From Oxalobacteraceae sp. CFBP 8761 (GTDB lineage: Bacteria; Pseudomonadota; Gammaproteobacteria; Burkholderiales; Burkholderiaceae_D): 13,733 nucleotides of DNA. Shown here piece after piece: positions 1 to 6,823 of the stretch; position 1 is the first letter of the stretch, and every line of letters starts with the position of its first letter. The DNA lies in NCBI GenBank assembly GCA_014841595.1, contig JACYUE010000007.1:1-13733 (forward strand), in the 5' to 3' direction. The position numbers and the translations under genes are program-made. The notes beneath the pieces were generated by a model that saw only the letters and a program-made list of their open reading frames with translations, did no database searches and had not been told where the DNA came from.

Positions 1-188
1 CAGTTCAATCTCTGTTTGTTGGCATTTCTGCCACCCTACATTGCTGCAGGGGTCGCTCACTCAAAATACTGACCGTTATCTCATTGCTGAGACAACGTAT
101 TTCTTTTTTGTGAACATTTGATAATTTAAGTAATCAAGAACCGAAGTTCTTGGCACCTTCATCAAACGCCCACACTTATCGACTGTTA

Positions 189-202
189 ATTTTTAAAGAA
201 CT
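189..202 (-). promoter_or_regulatory. boxA-type antitermination element
   Basis: The - strand reads aGTTCTTTAAAAATT, close to the rRNA boxA core (TGCTCTTTAAC in E. coli), which is bound by NusB-NusE to make RNA polymerase termination-resistant. It sits just downstream of the stem at 211-256 and upstream of the 16S processing region, as expected. The downstream run cgataagtgtgggcg also matches what I recall of betaproteobacterial 16S leaders. Confidence 0.6.
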
Positions 203-210
203 TTATTCGG

Positions 211-256
211 TGCTGCTTCTACCGTTTGCTACGAAGCGTTGTGTTCGTTAGCAGCA
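211..256 (-). promoter_or_regulatory. boxB-like stem-loop in the rRNA leader
   Basis: TGCTGCT (211-217) pairs perfectly with AGCAGCA (250-256). Inside, a second short stem of ACGAA with TTCGT can form. In - strand transcripts it lies between P2 and boxA, the order boxB then boxA known from rRNA antitermination leaders. The role is inferred from position and order; the sequence itself has no diagnostic boxB motif. Confidence 0.45.
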
Positions 257-266
257 GAGAGGCGAG

Positions 267-295
267 ATTATGAAGTGTTTCTCATTTTTCGTCAA
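267..295 (-). promoter_or_regulatory. rRNA operon promoter P2
   Basis: On the - strand a -35 box TTGACG (290-295) and a -10 box CATAAT (267-272) are 17 bp apart, each with five of six consensus bases. The discriminator ctcgcctctc is almost the same as that of P1. A purine-rich, A-rich stretch lies just upstream of the -35 box and resembles an UP element. The -10 boxes of P1 and P2 are 95 bp apart, similar to tandem rRNA promoters in enterobacteria. Transcription should start near 260. Confidence 0.72.
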
Positions 296-361
296 CCCCT
301 TCTTTCCTTCTTTTTCTTCGCTGTCGCTGCGTTTGAGGCGGCGTCTGCGTCGAGGAGCGAG

Positions 362-390
362 ACTATAACAAAGCCAGGATCGTCTTGCAA
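362..390 (-). promoter_or_regulatory. rRNA operon promoter P1
   Basis: On the - strand a -35 box TTGCAA (385-390) is separated by exactly 17 bp from a -10 box TATAGT (362-367). A GC-rich discriminator, ctcgctcctc, follows, as is usual for stringently controlled rRNA promoters. Transcription should start near 355 and run leftward. The upstream region, where UP-element and Fis sites would lie, extends into the start of cobT. The boxes are seen directly; the assignment to the 16S operon is inferred from the leader downstream. Confidence 0.72.
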
Positions 391-443
391 TGCTTTCTCT
401 TGTGATATCGTGGCCGCCGCCCATAGCGACCTTTTTATTACTC

Positions 444-1490
444 ATGCATATTCCTGTTATTGCCCCGATCGCCCATGCGGCGCTGTCCCAATCCCTGGCC
501 GCCGCAATCAATAACAAGACCAAGCCGCTAGGCAGCCTGGGCCGTCTGGAGGATCTCGCCACCCAGTTGGGCCTGATTCAGCAGACAACCCGGGTAACGA
601 TCGACCAGCCTGCCATCCTCGTCTTTGCGGCCGACCATGGCGTCGTCGCGGAAGGTATCTCTGCCTACCCACAAGACGTCACCTGGCAGATGGTCGAAAA
701 CTTCCTCGCCAACGGTGCGGCCATCAATGTGTTCGCGCGCCAGAATGGCTGCGCGCTGCGCGTGATCGACGCCGGCGTGAACCACGACTTCGGCGTGCGC
801 GATGGTCTGCTCGACCGGAAAGTCGCCAATGGCACCAATAACTTCGCTGTCGAGCCGGCGATGTCGGCGCAGCACTGTACTACCGCCCTCGAACATGGCA
901 TGGCCCTGGCGCGCGACCTGCCCGGCAATGTCGTGGGCTTCGGCGAGATGGGTATCGGGAACACGACTTCTGCGGCAGCCCTGATGCACAAGCTGACCGG
1001 CCAGCCGGCGGCTGCCTGCGTCGGCGCCGGCACCGGCCTGACGACTGATGGCATCCGCCATAAAGAGCGCGTGGTTGCTGCCGCCGTCGCGCATCACACC
1101 AGCGTGCGTGAGCCTCTCGAGGTCCTGGCCACCTTCGGCGGCTTCGAAATCGCAATGATGGCCGGCGCCATGCTGCAGGCAGCCAGCCTGCGCAAGGTGC
1201 TGCTGATCGACGGCTTCATCGTCACCAGCGCGCTGCTGGTCGCCGCTCGGCTGCAACCGGCGATCGTCGACTACTGCGTGTTCGCGCACTGTTCGGGCGA
1301 GCATGGCCACGCCCTGCTGCTCGAGCAGCTCGGAGCACGGCCGCTGCTCGACCTGGGTCTGCGCCTGGGCGAAGGCACCGGCAGCGCCCTTGCCCTGCCC
1401 CTGCTGCACGCAGCCGCCAACTTCCTGGGCGAGATGGCGACCTTCGCATCGGCCCAGGTCTCGGCACAACTGGGCGAGCACGCGGGATGA
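444..1490 (+). CDS. cobT: Nicotinate-nucleotide--dimethylbenzimidazole phosphoribosyltransferase
   Basis: This cytosolic enzyme transfers ribose phosphate from nicotinate mononucleotide to dimethylbenzimidazole, giving alpha-ribazole phosphate for the lower nucleotide loop of B12. The protein of 348 aa matches the usual CobT length. Family signatures are [10 protein letters not shown] near the N-terminus, [28 protein letters not shown], and [14 protein letters not shown] near the C-terminus, where Glu310 corresponds to the catalytic Glu. I chose the ATG at 444 because the reading begins like other CobTs and has the family length. An in-frame ATG at 390 would add 18 mostly hydrophobic residues; it has an AGGA ten bases upstream but overlaps the -35 box of rRNA promoter P1. 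The 444 start has no clear Shine-Dalgarno sequence, so the start is uncertain while the function is not. The stop overlaps the cobS start by ATGA. Confidence 0.95.
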   Translation: MHIPVIAPIAHAALSQSLAAAINNKTKPLGSLGRLEDLATQLGLIQQTTRVTIDQPAILVFAADHGVVAEGISAYPQDVTWQMVENFLANGAAINVFARQNGCALRVIDAGVNHDFGVRDGLLDRKVANGTNNFAVEPAMSAQHCTTALEHGMALARDLPGNVVGFGEMGIGNTTSAAALMHKLTGQPAAACVGAGTGLTTDGIRHKERVVAAAVAHHTSVREPLEVLATFGGFEIAMMAGAMLQAASLRKVLLIDGFIVTSALLVAARLQPAIVDYCVFAHCSGEHGHALLLEQLGARPLLDLGLRLGEGTGSALALPLLHAAANFLGEMATFASAQVSAQLGEHAG

Positions 1491-2269
1491 TTCATCAACT
1501 GCGCCTGTTCTTCATTGCGCTGCAGTTTTTCACGCGGCTGCCGATCCCGCGCTGGGTCGGCTTCGAGCCGGCATGGCTCAATCACGCGTCGCGCTACTTC
1601 CCGCTGGTGGGCGTCGTGGTGGGCGCCATCGGCGCGGCCGTCTACTTCATCGCCGCGCACTGGCTGCCAGCGCCAGTGGCCGCCGTGCTCTCCACCGCCG
1701 CGACCATTTACCTTACCGGCGCCTTCCACGAAGACGGTTTCGCCGACACCTGCGATGGTCTGGGCGGCGGCATGACAAAAGAACGCGCGCTCGAGATCAT
1801 GAAGGATTCGCGCGTCGGTGCGTATGGTGCGATCGGCATCGTCTGCATGCTGGGCGCGAAGCTGGCCGCACTTGCCACGCTGCCACCCTTGACTGCCGTC
1901 GGCGCCCTGCTGCTGGCGCACCCGCTCTCGCGCCTGGCCGCCACGTCCCTGATCTGGCAGATGGACTACGCCCGCGCCGAAGGCAAGGCCAAGCCGCTGG
2001 CCGTGCGCATGAGCAGCACTGAATTCGGGATCGCGACGCTTACGGTGCTGGCGCCAGCGATCGTGCTTCTCGCCGTCGGCCTGCTTGACCTGGCCGCGAT
2101 TGGCGCAGCGCTGTTTGCGGCCTTGCTGGCCACGCGCTGGCTGGCCCGCACATTCACACGCCGGCTGCAGGGCTACACGGGCGACTGCCTCGGCGCTGTG
2201 CAGCAGTTGGCCGAAGTGGCCATCTATATCGCGGTGCTGGCCACACTCGGCCGCGGCGCGCTGGCCTGA
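1487..2269 (+). CDS. cobS: Adenosylcobinamide-GDP ribazoletransferase (cobalamin synthase)
   Basis: CobS is an inner-membrane enzyme that joins adenosylcobinamide-GDP to alpha-ribazole or its 5'-phosphate, assembling the cobalamin nucleotide loop. The 260 aa protein is rich in hydrophobic segments (for example about residues 38-58, 62-80, 111-135 and 185-222). It carries the family's acidic motif [15 protein letters not shown] (81-95), probably a divalent metal site, followed by KDSRVGAYG (106-114). The N-terminus [14 protein letters not shown] is typical of CobS. The ATG shares ATGA with the cobT stop, implying translational coupling to the enzyme that makes its substrate. Its stop overlaps the next start as TGATG. 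Length is near the family norm and no key motif is missing. Confidence 0.96.
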   Translation: MIHQLRLFFIALQFFTRLPIPRWVGFEPAWLNHASRYFPLVGVVVGAIGAAVYFIAAHWLPAPVAAVLSTAATIYLTGAFHEDGFADTCDGLGGGMTKERALEIMKDSRVGAYGAIGIVCMLGAKLAALATLPPLTAVGALLLAHPLSRLAATSLIWQMDYARAEGKAKPLAVRMSSTEFGIATLTVLAPAIVLLAVGLLDLAAIGAALFAALLATRWLARTFTRRLQGYTGDCLGAVQQLAEVAIYIAVLATLGRGALA

Positions 2270-2811
2270 TGCGCCTGTACCTCGTGCGCCACCCGAAACC
2301 GGACGTGCCGGCCGGGTACTGCTACGGCCGCACCGACCTGCCAGCACAGGCAGCCGACATCGAACGCGTGCTGGCGGCGCTGACCAATCAAGGCATTCCC
2401 AAAGCCTTGCCGGTCTACGCCAGTCCTTTGCAACGCAGCGCCGTGCTGGCGCAGCAGCTGTCAACCGCGCCCACGTTCGACGCGCGCCTGGCCGAGATGG
2501 ACTTTGGCGCCTGGGAGCTGCGCCAGTGGGACGACATCGCCCGGGACGAGATCGATGCCTGGAACGCCGACCTGCTTCACTACCGCCCCGGCGGCGGCGA
2601 GAACGTCCTGCAGGTGGCCATGCGCATGGACGCGTTTCGGGCCGACATCCAGCGCGCAGGGCACGCCGAGGCAGTCGTCATCTGCCACGCCGGTACCATG
2701 CGCCTGCTGCACGCCATGTCCAGCGGCGGAACATTGGAGGATGCTGCGCTGCGTGCGGCATCGACACCACACCAGATCAGCTACGGCGAAGTCATGGTGC
2801 TGGAAATATGA
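2269..2811 (+). CDS. cobC: Alpha-ribazole phosphatase (histidine phosphatase family)
   Basis: The predicted role is removal of the 5'-phosphate from alpha-ribazole phosphate or adenosylcobalamin phosphate, the last step of nucleotide loop assembly. The 180 aa protein has the histidine phosphatase layout: LVRHP with catalytic His8, then YGRTDLP, SPLQR (52-56), MDFGAWE (77-83) with the proton-donor region, and ICHAGT with the second His at 140. The motif at the first histidine is RHP rather than the commoner RHG, which I recall from CobC-like members. Histidine phosphatases are hard to separate by sequence alone; the call rests on overlap with cobS and the B12 context. The stop codon lies inside the promoter proposed for the riboswitch transcript. 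This is the Salmonella-style name; cobC is also used for the decarboxylase in Pseudomonas. Confidence 0.9.
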   Translation: MRLYLVRHPKPDVPAGYCYGRTDLPAQAADIERVLAALTNQGIPKALPVYASPLQRSAVLAQQLSTAPTFDARLAEMDFGAWELRQWDDIARDEIDAWNADLLHYRPGGGENVLQVAMRMDAFRADIQRAGHAEAVVICHAGTMRLLHAMSSGGTLEDAALRAASTPHQISYGEVMVLEI

Positions 2812-2838
2812 CAACGCCCGGTTCAACCACCTTATAAT
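2808..2838 (+). promoter_or_regulatory. Promoter of the riboswitch-btuB transcript
   Basis: A perfect -10 box TATAAT (2833-2838) lies just before the riboswitch. The best -35 candidate is ATGACA (2808-2813), 19 bp upstream, which is longer than ideal and overlaps the cobC stop codon. Transcription should start near 2845, leaving almost no leader before the riboswitch aptamer. The -10 box is clear; the -35 is less certain. Confidence 0.65.
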
Positions 2839-2845
2839 GAGCGCG

Positions 2846-3050
2846 TTTTGGTGCTCGCACCTGCGTTCGCAGGTGCAGTTAAACGGGAAACACGAAGCTC
2901 TTCACAGGGCCAACGCGTGCTGCCCCCGCAACGGTAAGCAAGTGCTGCAGCCTCTCATCGGGTCCTGCGGCAAACCGCCCCCTCATACCACTGTGCTTTA
3001 AAAGCATGGGAAGGTCGGACGGCCATACTTGTCAGCCCGGATACCGGCCA
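2846..3050 (+). promoter_or_regulatory. Cobalamin riboswitch, class I
   Basis: The region contains the conserved blocks of the adenosylcobalamin aptamer in order. There is an opening ggtgc with an 8-bp peripheral hairpin (2857-2876), then ggtgcagttaaacgggaa. The core gctgcccccgcaacggtaag follows, then ccactgtgc paired around to gcatgggaagg, and finally the B12 box agcccggataccggcc (3034-3049). High adenosylcobalamin is expected to lower expression of btuB and probably of the genes beyond it. The motif identity is seen in the sequence; the direction of control is established for the class. Boundaries are approximate to about five bases. Confidence 0.95.
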
Positions 3051-3131
3051 AAAGGTGGATACGCGCACAGCGCGATCCTTTGAATCCAGCCCACGGGGAC
3101 GTCGGCGGGATGCCTTTGATAAGAACCACTC
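3051..3131 (+). promoter_or_regulatory. Probable expression platform before btuB
   Basis: Directly after the aptamer is a hairpin with GGAT (3057-3060) paired to ATCC (3075-3078) and CGCGC (3062-3066) paired to GCGCG (3070-3074), with one bulged A and an ACA loop. Only three Ts follow, so it is a poor intrinsic terminator. A G/C-rich stretch (3088-3113) lies between it and the start codon. This favours control by hiding the ribosome site over control by termination, but the btuB ribosome site is weak (gataagaacc), so the mechanism is not settled. Confidence 0.45.
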
Positions 3132-4964
3132 ATGAATTTTCCAGTAAGCCGGCAAGCGGCCGCCGTGTCGCTCGCACTCGCCCTCATCTCGTCCACCGCC
3201 ATCGCCGAAGTCGCTGACACCGTCGTCGTCACCGCGACCCGCACGCCGCAACTCGCAGCCGACCTGATCGCCGACACCACCGTCATCAACGCCGAAGAGA
3301 TCGCGCGCTCGGGCGCCGGCTCGGTGGCCGACATCCTGCAGCGCCAGCGCGGCATCGAGATCGCCCGCAATGGCCCGGCCGGCACCACGACCAGCGTCTA
3401 TGTGCGCGGCGCAAACGCCAATCAGATCGTTGTGCTGCTCGACGGCGTGCGCATCGGCTCGTCCACCACCGGCACCGCCAGCTGGAATGCCATCCCGCTG
3501 GGCGCCATTGACCGCATTGAAATCGTCTATGGGCCACTGAGCACGCTGTACGGCGCCGACGCCATCGGCGGCGTGATCCAGATCTTCACCCGCAAGGGCG
3601 AAGGCGTACCTGTCGTCACTGCCTCGTTGGGCGCCGGCAGCAATGCGACGCTGCAGGGCGATGCAGGCATCTTCGGCAGCAGCGGTGGACCGAATGCCAT
3701 CAACTATGCCTTCGGCGCCGGCTACGAAGAGTCGGATGGCTTCTCGTCCACGCGGCCCGGTGCGTCAGGCTACAACGCCGACGAAGACGGCTACCGCCGC
3801 CGCAATGCCAACGGCCGTGTGTCGATGGCGCTCGCGCCGGGCCACGAGATCGGCGCCCAGTTCCTGGCCAGCCGCACGTTCAGCCAGTACGACGCCAGTA
3901 ATTCCGGCAACTACGACGTGCACAGCGACTCGGACATCAATACCGCCGCCGTCTACATGACCAACCAGATTTTGCCAAACTGGCGCAGCACCGTGCAGTA
4001 CGCGCGTTCGGAAGACAAGTCGGGCAACTTCAGTAACGCCACGGCCAGCGGCGCCAGCCAGATCGACACCGAGCAGAACGAAGTCTCGTGGCAGAACAAT
4101 GTCGCGATCGGCCAGGACACGCTGCAGCTGCTGTTCAACCACCGCAAGGAAGAAGTCTCGTCGATGCGCCAAACGCGCATCACGAATTCGTATGCAGCAG
4201 CCTACTCGGCCAAGCGCGCCAATCACCTGTTCGACGTCAGCGCGCGCCAGGACCGCTCGGTCTACGGCAGCCAGAACACCGGCGCCGCCGGCTACGGCTA
4301 CGAGTTCGGCAACGGCCTGCGCGCCACTGCCAGCATCGGCACGAGCTTCCGCGCCCCGACGTTCAACGAGTTGTACTTCCCGGGCTACGGCCTGGCGACG
4401 AACAAGCCGGAAAAAGGCCGCAACCGCGAAGTGGGCCTGCGCTACGACGGCAACGGCTACAACCTCGATGCCACGTACTTCCACAATCGCCTGACCGACA
4501 TGATTGTCTCGGCCACGCCATGCCCGGACGGCATCAACCGCAGCTGCGCCTACAACGTCAACGAAGCAACGCTCGAAGGCTTCTCGCTGGCCGGCAGCAC
4601 GCGCCTGATGGACGTGAACCTGCGCGCCAGCCTCGATTGGCAGGATCCGCGCGATGACACCACCGGCCGCCAACTGGCGCGCCGCGCCAAGAAGCACGCC
4701 AACTTCGCGGCCGATTACGTGATGGGCCAGCTAAAAAGCGGCGCCGAGCTGACCGTGTCGGGCGACCGTTTCGACAATGCGCCGAATACCAACCGCCTGG
4801 CTGGCTATGGTTTGCTGAACCTGTACACCACGTACCAGTTCACGCCTGACTGGTCCTTGCTGCTGCGCCTGAACAACGTCGCGGACAAGAACTACGAAGT
4901 GGCGCGCAACTACGGCACCAGTGGCCGCACCTGGTTCGCGTCGCTGCGCTACGGCATCCGTTAA
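3132..4964 (+). CDS. btuB: TonB-dependent vitamin B12 outer membrane receptor
   Basis: BtuB is a 22-strand outer membrane barrel that takes up corrinoids using TonB energy. The 610 aa protein is close to the E. coli length. It has a signal peptide (about 1-25, cleavage after AIA), a TonB box DTVVVTA (29-35), a plug domain (about 38-155) with VYVRGANANQIVVLLDGVR (89-107) and YGADAIGGVIQI (140-151), then the barrel, with a long-loop repeat-poor middle and GTSFRAPTFNELYFPGYG typical of the family. It is the first gene after the riboswitch, which strongly supports B12 as substrate over iron-siderophore. The start has only a weak Shine-Dalgarno but fixes a good signal peptide. The last residues are SLRYGIR, ending in Arg rather than the usual terminal Phe or Trp. 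Confidence 0.95.
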   Translation: MNFPVSRQAAAVSLALALISSTAIAEVADTVVVTATRTPQLAADLIADTTVINAEEIARSGAGSVADILQRQRGIEIARNGPAGTTTSVYVRGANANQIVVLLDGVRIGSSTTGTASWNAIPLGAIDRIEIVYGPLSTLYGADAIGGVIQIFTRKGEGVPVVTASLGAGSNATLQGDAGIFGSSGGPNAINYAFGAGYEESDGFSSTRPGASGYNADEDGYRRRNANGRVSMALAPGHEIGAQFLASRTFSQYDASNSGNYDVHSDSDINTAAVYMTNQILPNWRSTVQYARSEDKSGNFSNATASGASQIDTEQNEVSWQNNVAIGQDTLQLLFNHRKEEVSSMRQTRITNSYAAAYSAKRANHLFDVSARQDRSVYGSQNTGAAGYGYEFGNGLRATASIGTSFRAPTFNELYFPGYGLATNKPEKGRNREVGLRYDGNGYNLDATYFHNRLTDMIVSATPCPDGINRSCAYNVNEATLEGFSLAGSTRLMDVNLRASLDWQDPRDDTTGRQLARRAKKHANFAADYVMGQLKSGAELTVSGDRFDNAPNTNRLAGYGLLNLYTTYQFTPDWSLLLRLNNVADKNYEVARNYGTSGRTWFASLRYGIR

Positions 4965-4977
4965 GCTGGCATTTTTC

Positions 4978-5001
4978 GCCCGCGGCGCACGCGCCGCGGG
5001 C
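4978..5001 (+). other. Strong intergenic hairpin between btuB and btuC
   Basis: GCCCGCGGCG (4978-4987) pairs perfectly with CGCCGCGGGC (4992-5001) around a four-base loop, giving a ten-pair, all G-C stem. No T-tract follows on either strand; the Ts at 4972-4976 are on the 5' side. It is therefore not a standard intrinsic terminator. It could protect the 3' end of btuB mRNA or slow polymerase, setting the ratio of receptor to transporter. The structure is certain; the role is inference. Confidence 0.6.
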
Positions 5002-5024
5002 ATCGATCAACTATCAGGGCCCGC

Positions 5025-6047
5025 ATGCAAGCACCCGTCCCGTCATTACGCCAACGCGCCACGCTCATCATCGGCGCCATGCTGGTCCTGGCCATCGCTA
5101 CCCTGCTGTTCTCGGGCATGACCGGTTCCATCCGCGTGCCGCTCAGCGACATCCCCGACGCCCTGCGCCAATTGGCAAGTGGCCAACCCGAATCCCTGTC
5201 CGCATCCCTGCTCGACCTGCGCGCCAGCCGCGCGCTGGTGGCCTTTGCCACCGGCGGCGCCCTCGCCCTGGCCGGCCTGATGATGCAGGCGCTGTTACGC
5301 AATCCCCTCGCTGACCCGTATGTGCTGGGCGTCTCGTCCGGCGCGTCGGTTGGTGCCCTCCTCGCCTTGCTGCTCATGGCGTCCACACTGATGGTCGATG
5401 CGGCCGCACTGGTCGGTGCCGTCGGCGTCTCCCTGCTGCTGTACGCGCTGGCGCGGCGCGACCTGCGCAGCGGCCAGGCTGCCGAAGGCGGCGCCTCGAT
5501 GCTGCTGCTGACCGGCGTGATCGTCTCGGCCCTGTGCGGCTCCCTCGTCACCCTCATGCTGTCGATCGCGCCCGAAGGACGCCTGCGCAGCATGATCTTC
5601 TGGCTGATCGGCGACCTGGCAGGCGCGCCGCTGCGCCTGGCGCCGTGGCTCGTCCTGGTCGGCGCGCTGCTGTTTGCCATGCGCAGCGCGCGCGCCATGA
5701 ACATGGTTGCGCTGCACGCCGAAAACGCGGTCACGCTGGGCGTGCGTGTAAGCGCGCTGCGCAAGGGCTTGTTCTTCGTGTCGGCGCTGCTCACGGCGAG
5801 CGCCGTCACCAGCGCGGGTTCGATTGGATTCGTCGGCCTGATCGTGCCGCACGCCTGCCGCTTCGCCTTCGGTCCCGACCACCGTGTCCTGATTCCCGCC
5901 GTCGTCCTGAGCGGCGGCGCGTTCCTCGTGCTGTGCGATACGCTGGCACGCACGATCGTCGCGCCGCAGCAGCTGCCGGTCGGCGCCATCACGGCGATGA
6001 TCGGTGCGCCGGTCTTCCTGTATCAACTGCACCGCATGCGCAAATGA
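5025..6047 (+). CDS. btuC: Vitamin B12 ABC transporter permease
   Basis: BtuC is the membrane subunit of the BtuCD-F importer, forming a homodimer with about ten helices per chain in the inner membrane. The 340 aa protein belongs to the FecCD family. Visible signatures are LMMQALLRNPLADPYVLG (85-102) and GFVGLIVPHACR (268-279), the latter close to the FVGLVIPHILR of E. coli BtuC and part of the region that contacts the ATPase. The N-terminus is hydrophobic without a cleavable signal. AGGG (5016-5019) sits five bases before the ATG. The gene overlaps btuD by ATGA. The family also carries iron-siderophores; the riboswitch, btuB and B12 synthesis neighbours make B12 the likely substrate. Confidence 0.92.
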   Translation: MQAPVPSLRQRATLIIGAMLVLAIATLLFSGMTGSIRVPLSDIPDALRQLASGQPESLSASLLDLRASRALVAFATGGALALAGLMMQALLRNPLADPYVLGVSSGASVGALLALLLMASTLMVDAAALVGAVGVSLLLYALARRDLRSGQAAEGGASMLLLTGVIVSALCGSLVTLMLSIAPEGRLRSMIFWLIGDLAGAPLRLAPWLVLVGALLFAMRSARAMNMVALHAENAVTLGVRVSALRKGLFFVSALLTASAVTSAGSIGFVGLIVPHACRFAFGPDHRVLIPAVVLSGGAFLVLCDTLARTIVAPQQLPVGAITAMIGAPVFLYQLHRMRK

Positions 6048-6823
6048 CCGTCATCGCCACTCAAGATCTGCGCCTCTCCGTCGCCGGCCGCACTCTGGTG
6101 CAGGGCCTCGACTGGGCCGCGCAACCCGGCGAATGCTGGAGCATCATCGGCCGCAACGGCGCCGGCAAAAGCACCTTGCTGCGCACACTGGCGGGCCTGC
6201 ACCAGCCCGACGGCGGCGCCGTTCACATCGGCGGGCGCGCCCTGGCGGCCTGGCCGCTGACCGACCTGGCGCGCGAGCGCGCCTTTCTCGCCCAGTCGCG
6301 CCACGACGCCTTTGCCTACACGGTGCTCGAGAGCGTGCTCTCTGCGCGCCACCCGTACCACGCCAACCGCTACTGGGAAGGCAGCGACGACCATCAGGTT
6401 GCGCTGGAAGCCCTGGCGTCGATGGACGTGAGTGACCTGGCGGCGCGCGACGTGCGCACGCTGTCCGGCGGCGAGCGCCAGCGCGTGGCGATTGCCGCCC
6501 TGCTGGCCCAACAAACCCCGCTGCTGCTGCTCGACGAGCCAGCCAATGCGCTCGACCTGGCGCATCAGGTGAGCGTGACAGGCCTGCTTGCGCGCCTGTG
6601 CCGCGAGCAGAACAAGACCGTGGTCATGATCGGCCACGACCTGAACCTGGCTTCGCGCATCTCGACCCACGTGCTGCTGCTGATGGGCGATGGCCGCTGG
6701 CATGCAGGCACCAACGAACAGACCATGCAGAGCGCGCTGCTGGGCGACTACCTCGGCCACCCGATCGAGATGATCGAACATCACGGCCGCCGCATCTTCA
6801 TCCCTCAAGAGGATTTCGCATGA
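6044..6823 (+). CDS. btuD: Vitamin B12 ABC transporter ATP-binding protein
   Basis: BtuD hydrolyses ATP to drive corrinoid import through BtuC. The 259 aa protein has all ABC motifs: Walker A GRNGAGKST (36-44), Q-loop Gln84 in FLAQSRHD, signature LSGGERQ (140-146), Walker B LLLLDEP (160-166), D-loop NALD (168-171) and switch His198 in GHDLN. The same frame is open far upstream inside btuC, but the ATG at 6044 overlaps the btuC stop (ATGA) and begins the protein at the usual place before the first strand, so it is the start. No good Shine-Dalgarno is seen, consistent with coupling to btuC. The stop overlaps the cobO start. Confidence 0.94.
   Translation: MTVIATQDLRLSVAGRTLVQGLDWAAQPGECWSIIGRNGAGKSTLLRTLAGLHQPDGGAVHIGGRALAAWPLTDLARERAFLAQSRHDAFAYTVLESVLSARHPYHANRYWEGSDDHQVALEALASMDVSDLAARDVRTLSGGERQRVAIAALLAQQTPLLLLDEPANALDLAHQVSVTGLLARLCREQNKTVVMIGHDLNLASRISTHVLLLMGDGRWHAGTNEQTMQSALLGDYLGHPIEMIEHHGRRIFIPQEDFA
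6807..6813 (+). promoter_or_regulatory. Ribosome binding site of cobO
   Basis: AAGAGGA lies six bases before the ATG at 6820 and is among the strongest Shine-Dalgarno sequences in the cluster. It fixes the cobO start, although the frame is open for a further 74 codons upstream. Confidence 0.75.

Larger units (their letters stand above)
1..354 (-). other. 16S rRNA operon leader (transcribed leftward)
   Basis: This non-coding, relatively AT-rich stretch is the 5' leader of an rRNA operon lying left of the window. Read on the - strand, it runs from promoters P1 and P2 through a boxB-like stem and boxA to a series of short hairpins, and ends with gattgaactg. From knowledge of betaproteobacterial rRNA, the next bases should be aagagtttgatc, the start of 16S; the last five or six bases here may already be mature 16S. 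Several hairpins fold better as - strand RNA, with GNRA or UUCG tetraloops and G-U pairs where the + strand would have A-C mismatches. The alternative, a 16S-23S spacer, is less likely because promoters are present and no tRNA is seen. The 16S gene itself is outside the window, so this identification is inferred. Confidence 0.8.

Noticed and set aside
390..443. Upstream extension of cobT from the ATG at 390
   Set aside because: The 18 extra residues are hydrophobic and unlike CobT N-termini, and the start overlaps the rRNA -35 box. It is not fully excluded because an AGGA precedes it.
239..514. A 91-codon + strand open frame upstream of cobT
   Set aside because: It runs across the rRNA promoters P1 and P2 and into cobT in another frame; there is no ribosome site or recognisable protein.
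248..562. A 104-codon - strand open frame over the rRNA promoter region
   Set aside because: It covers both promoters and the start of cobT and has basic low-complexity sequence, so it is most likely chance.
1271..2464. A 397-codon open frame on the - strand across cobT, cobS and cobC
   Set aside because: The + strand genes have full-length family motifs and overlapping starts; the antisense product matches nothing I recognise.
3765..4697. A 310-codon open frame on the - strand inside btuB
   Set aside because: It is opposite the barrel of a well-supported receptor and has a Val/Ala/Arg-rich composition typical of antisense GC-rich frames.
4978..5001. The btuB-btuC hairpin as an intrinsic terminator
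   Set aside because: The required T-tract is missing after the stem on both strands.
5534..6043. Upstream extension of btuD inside btuC
   Set aside because: The extra 170 residues are an out-of-frame reading of btuC with Arg/Ala-rich sequence; the ATPase starts normally at 6044.
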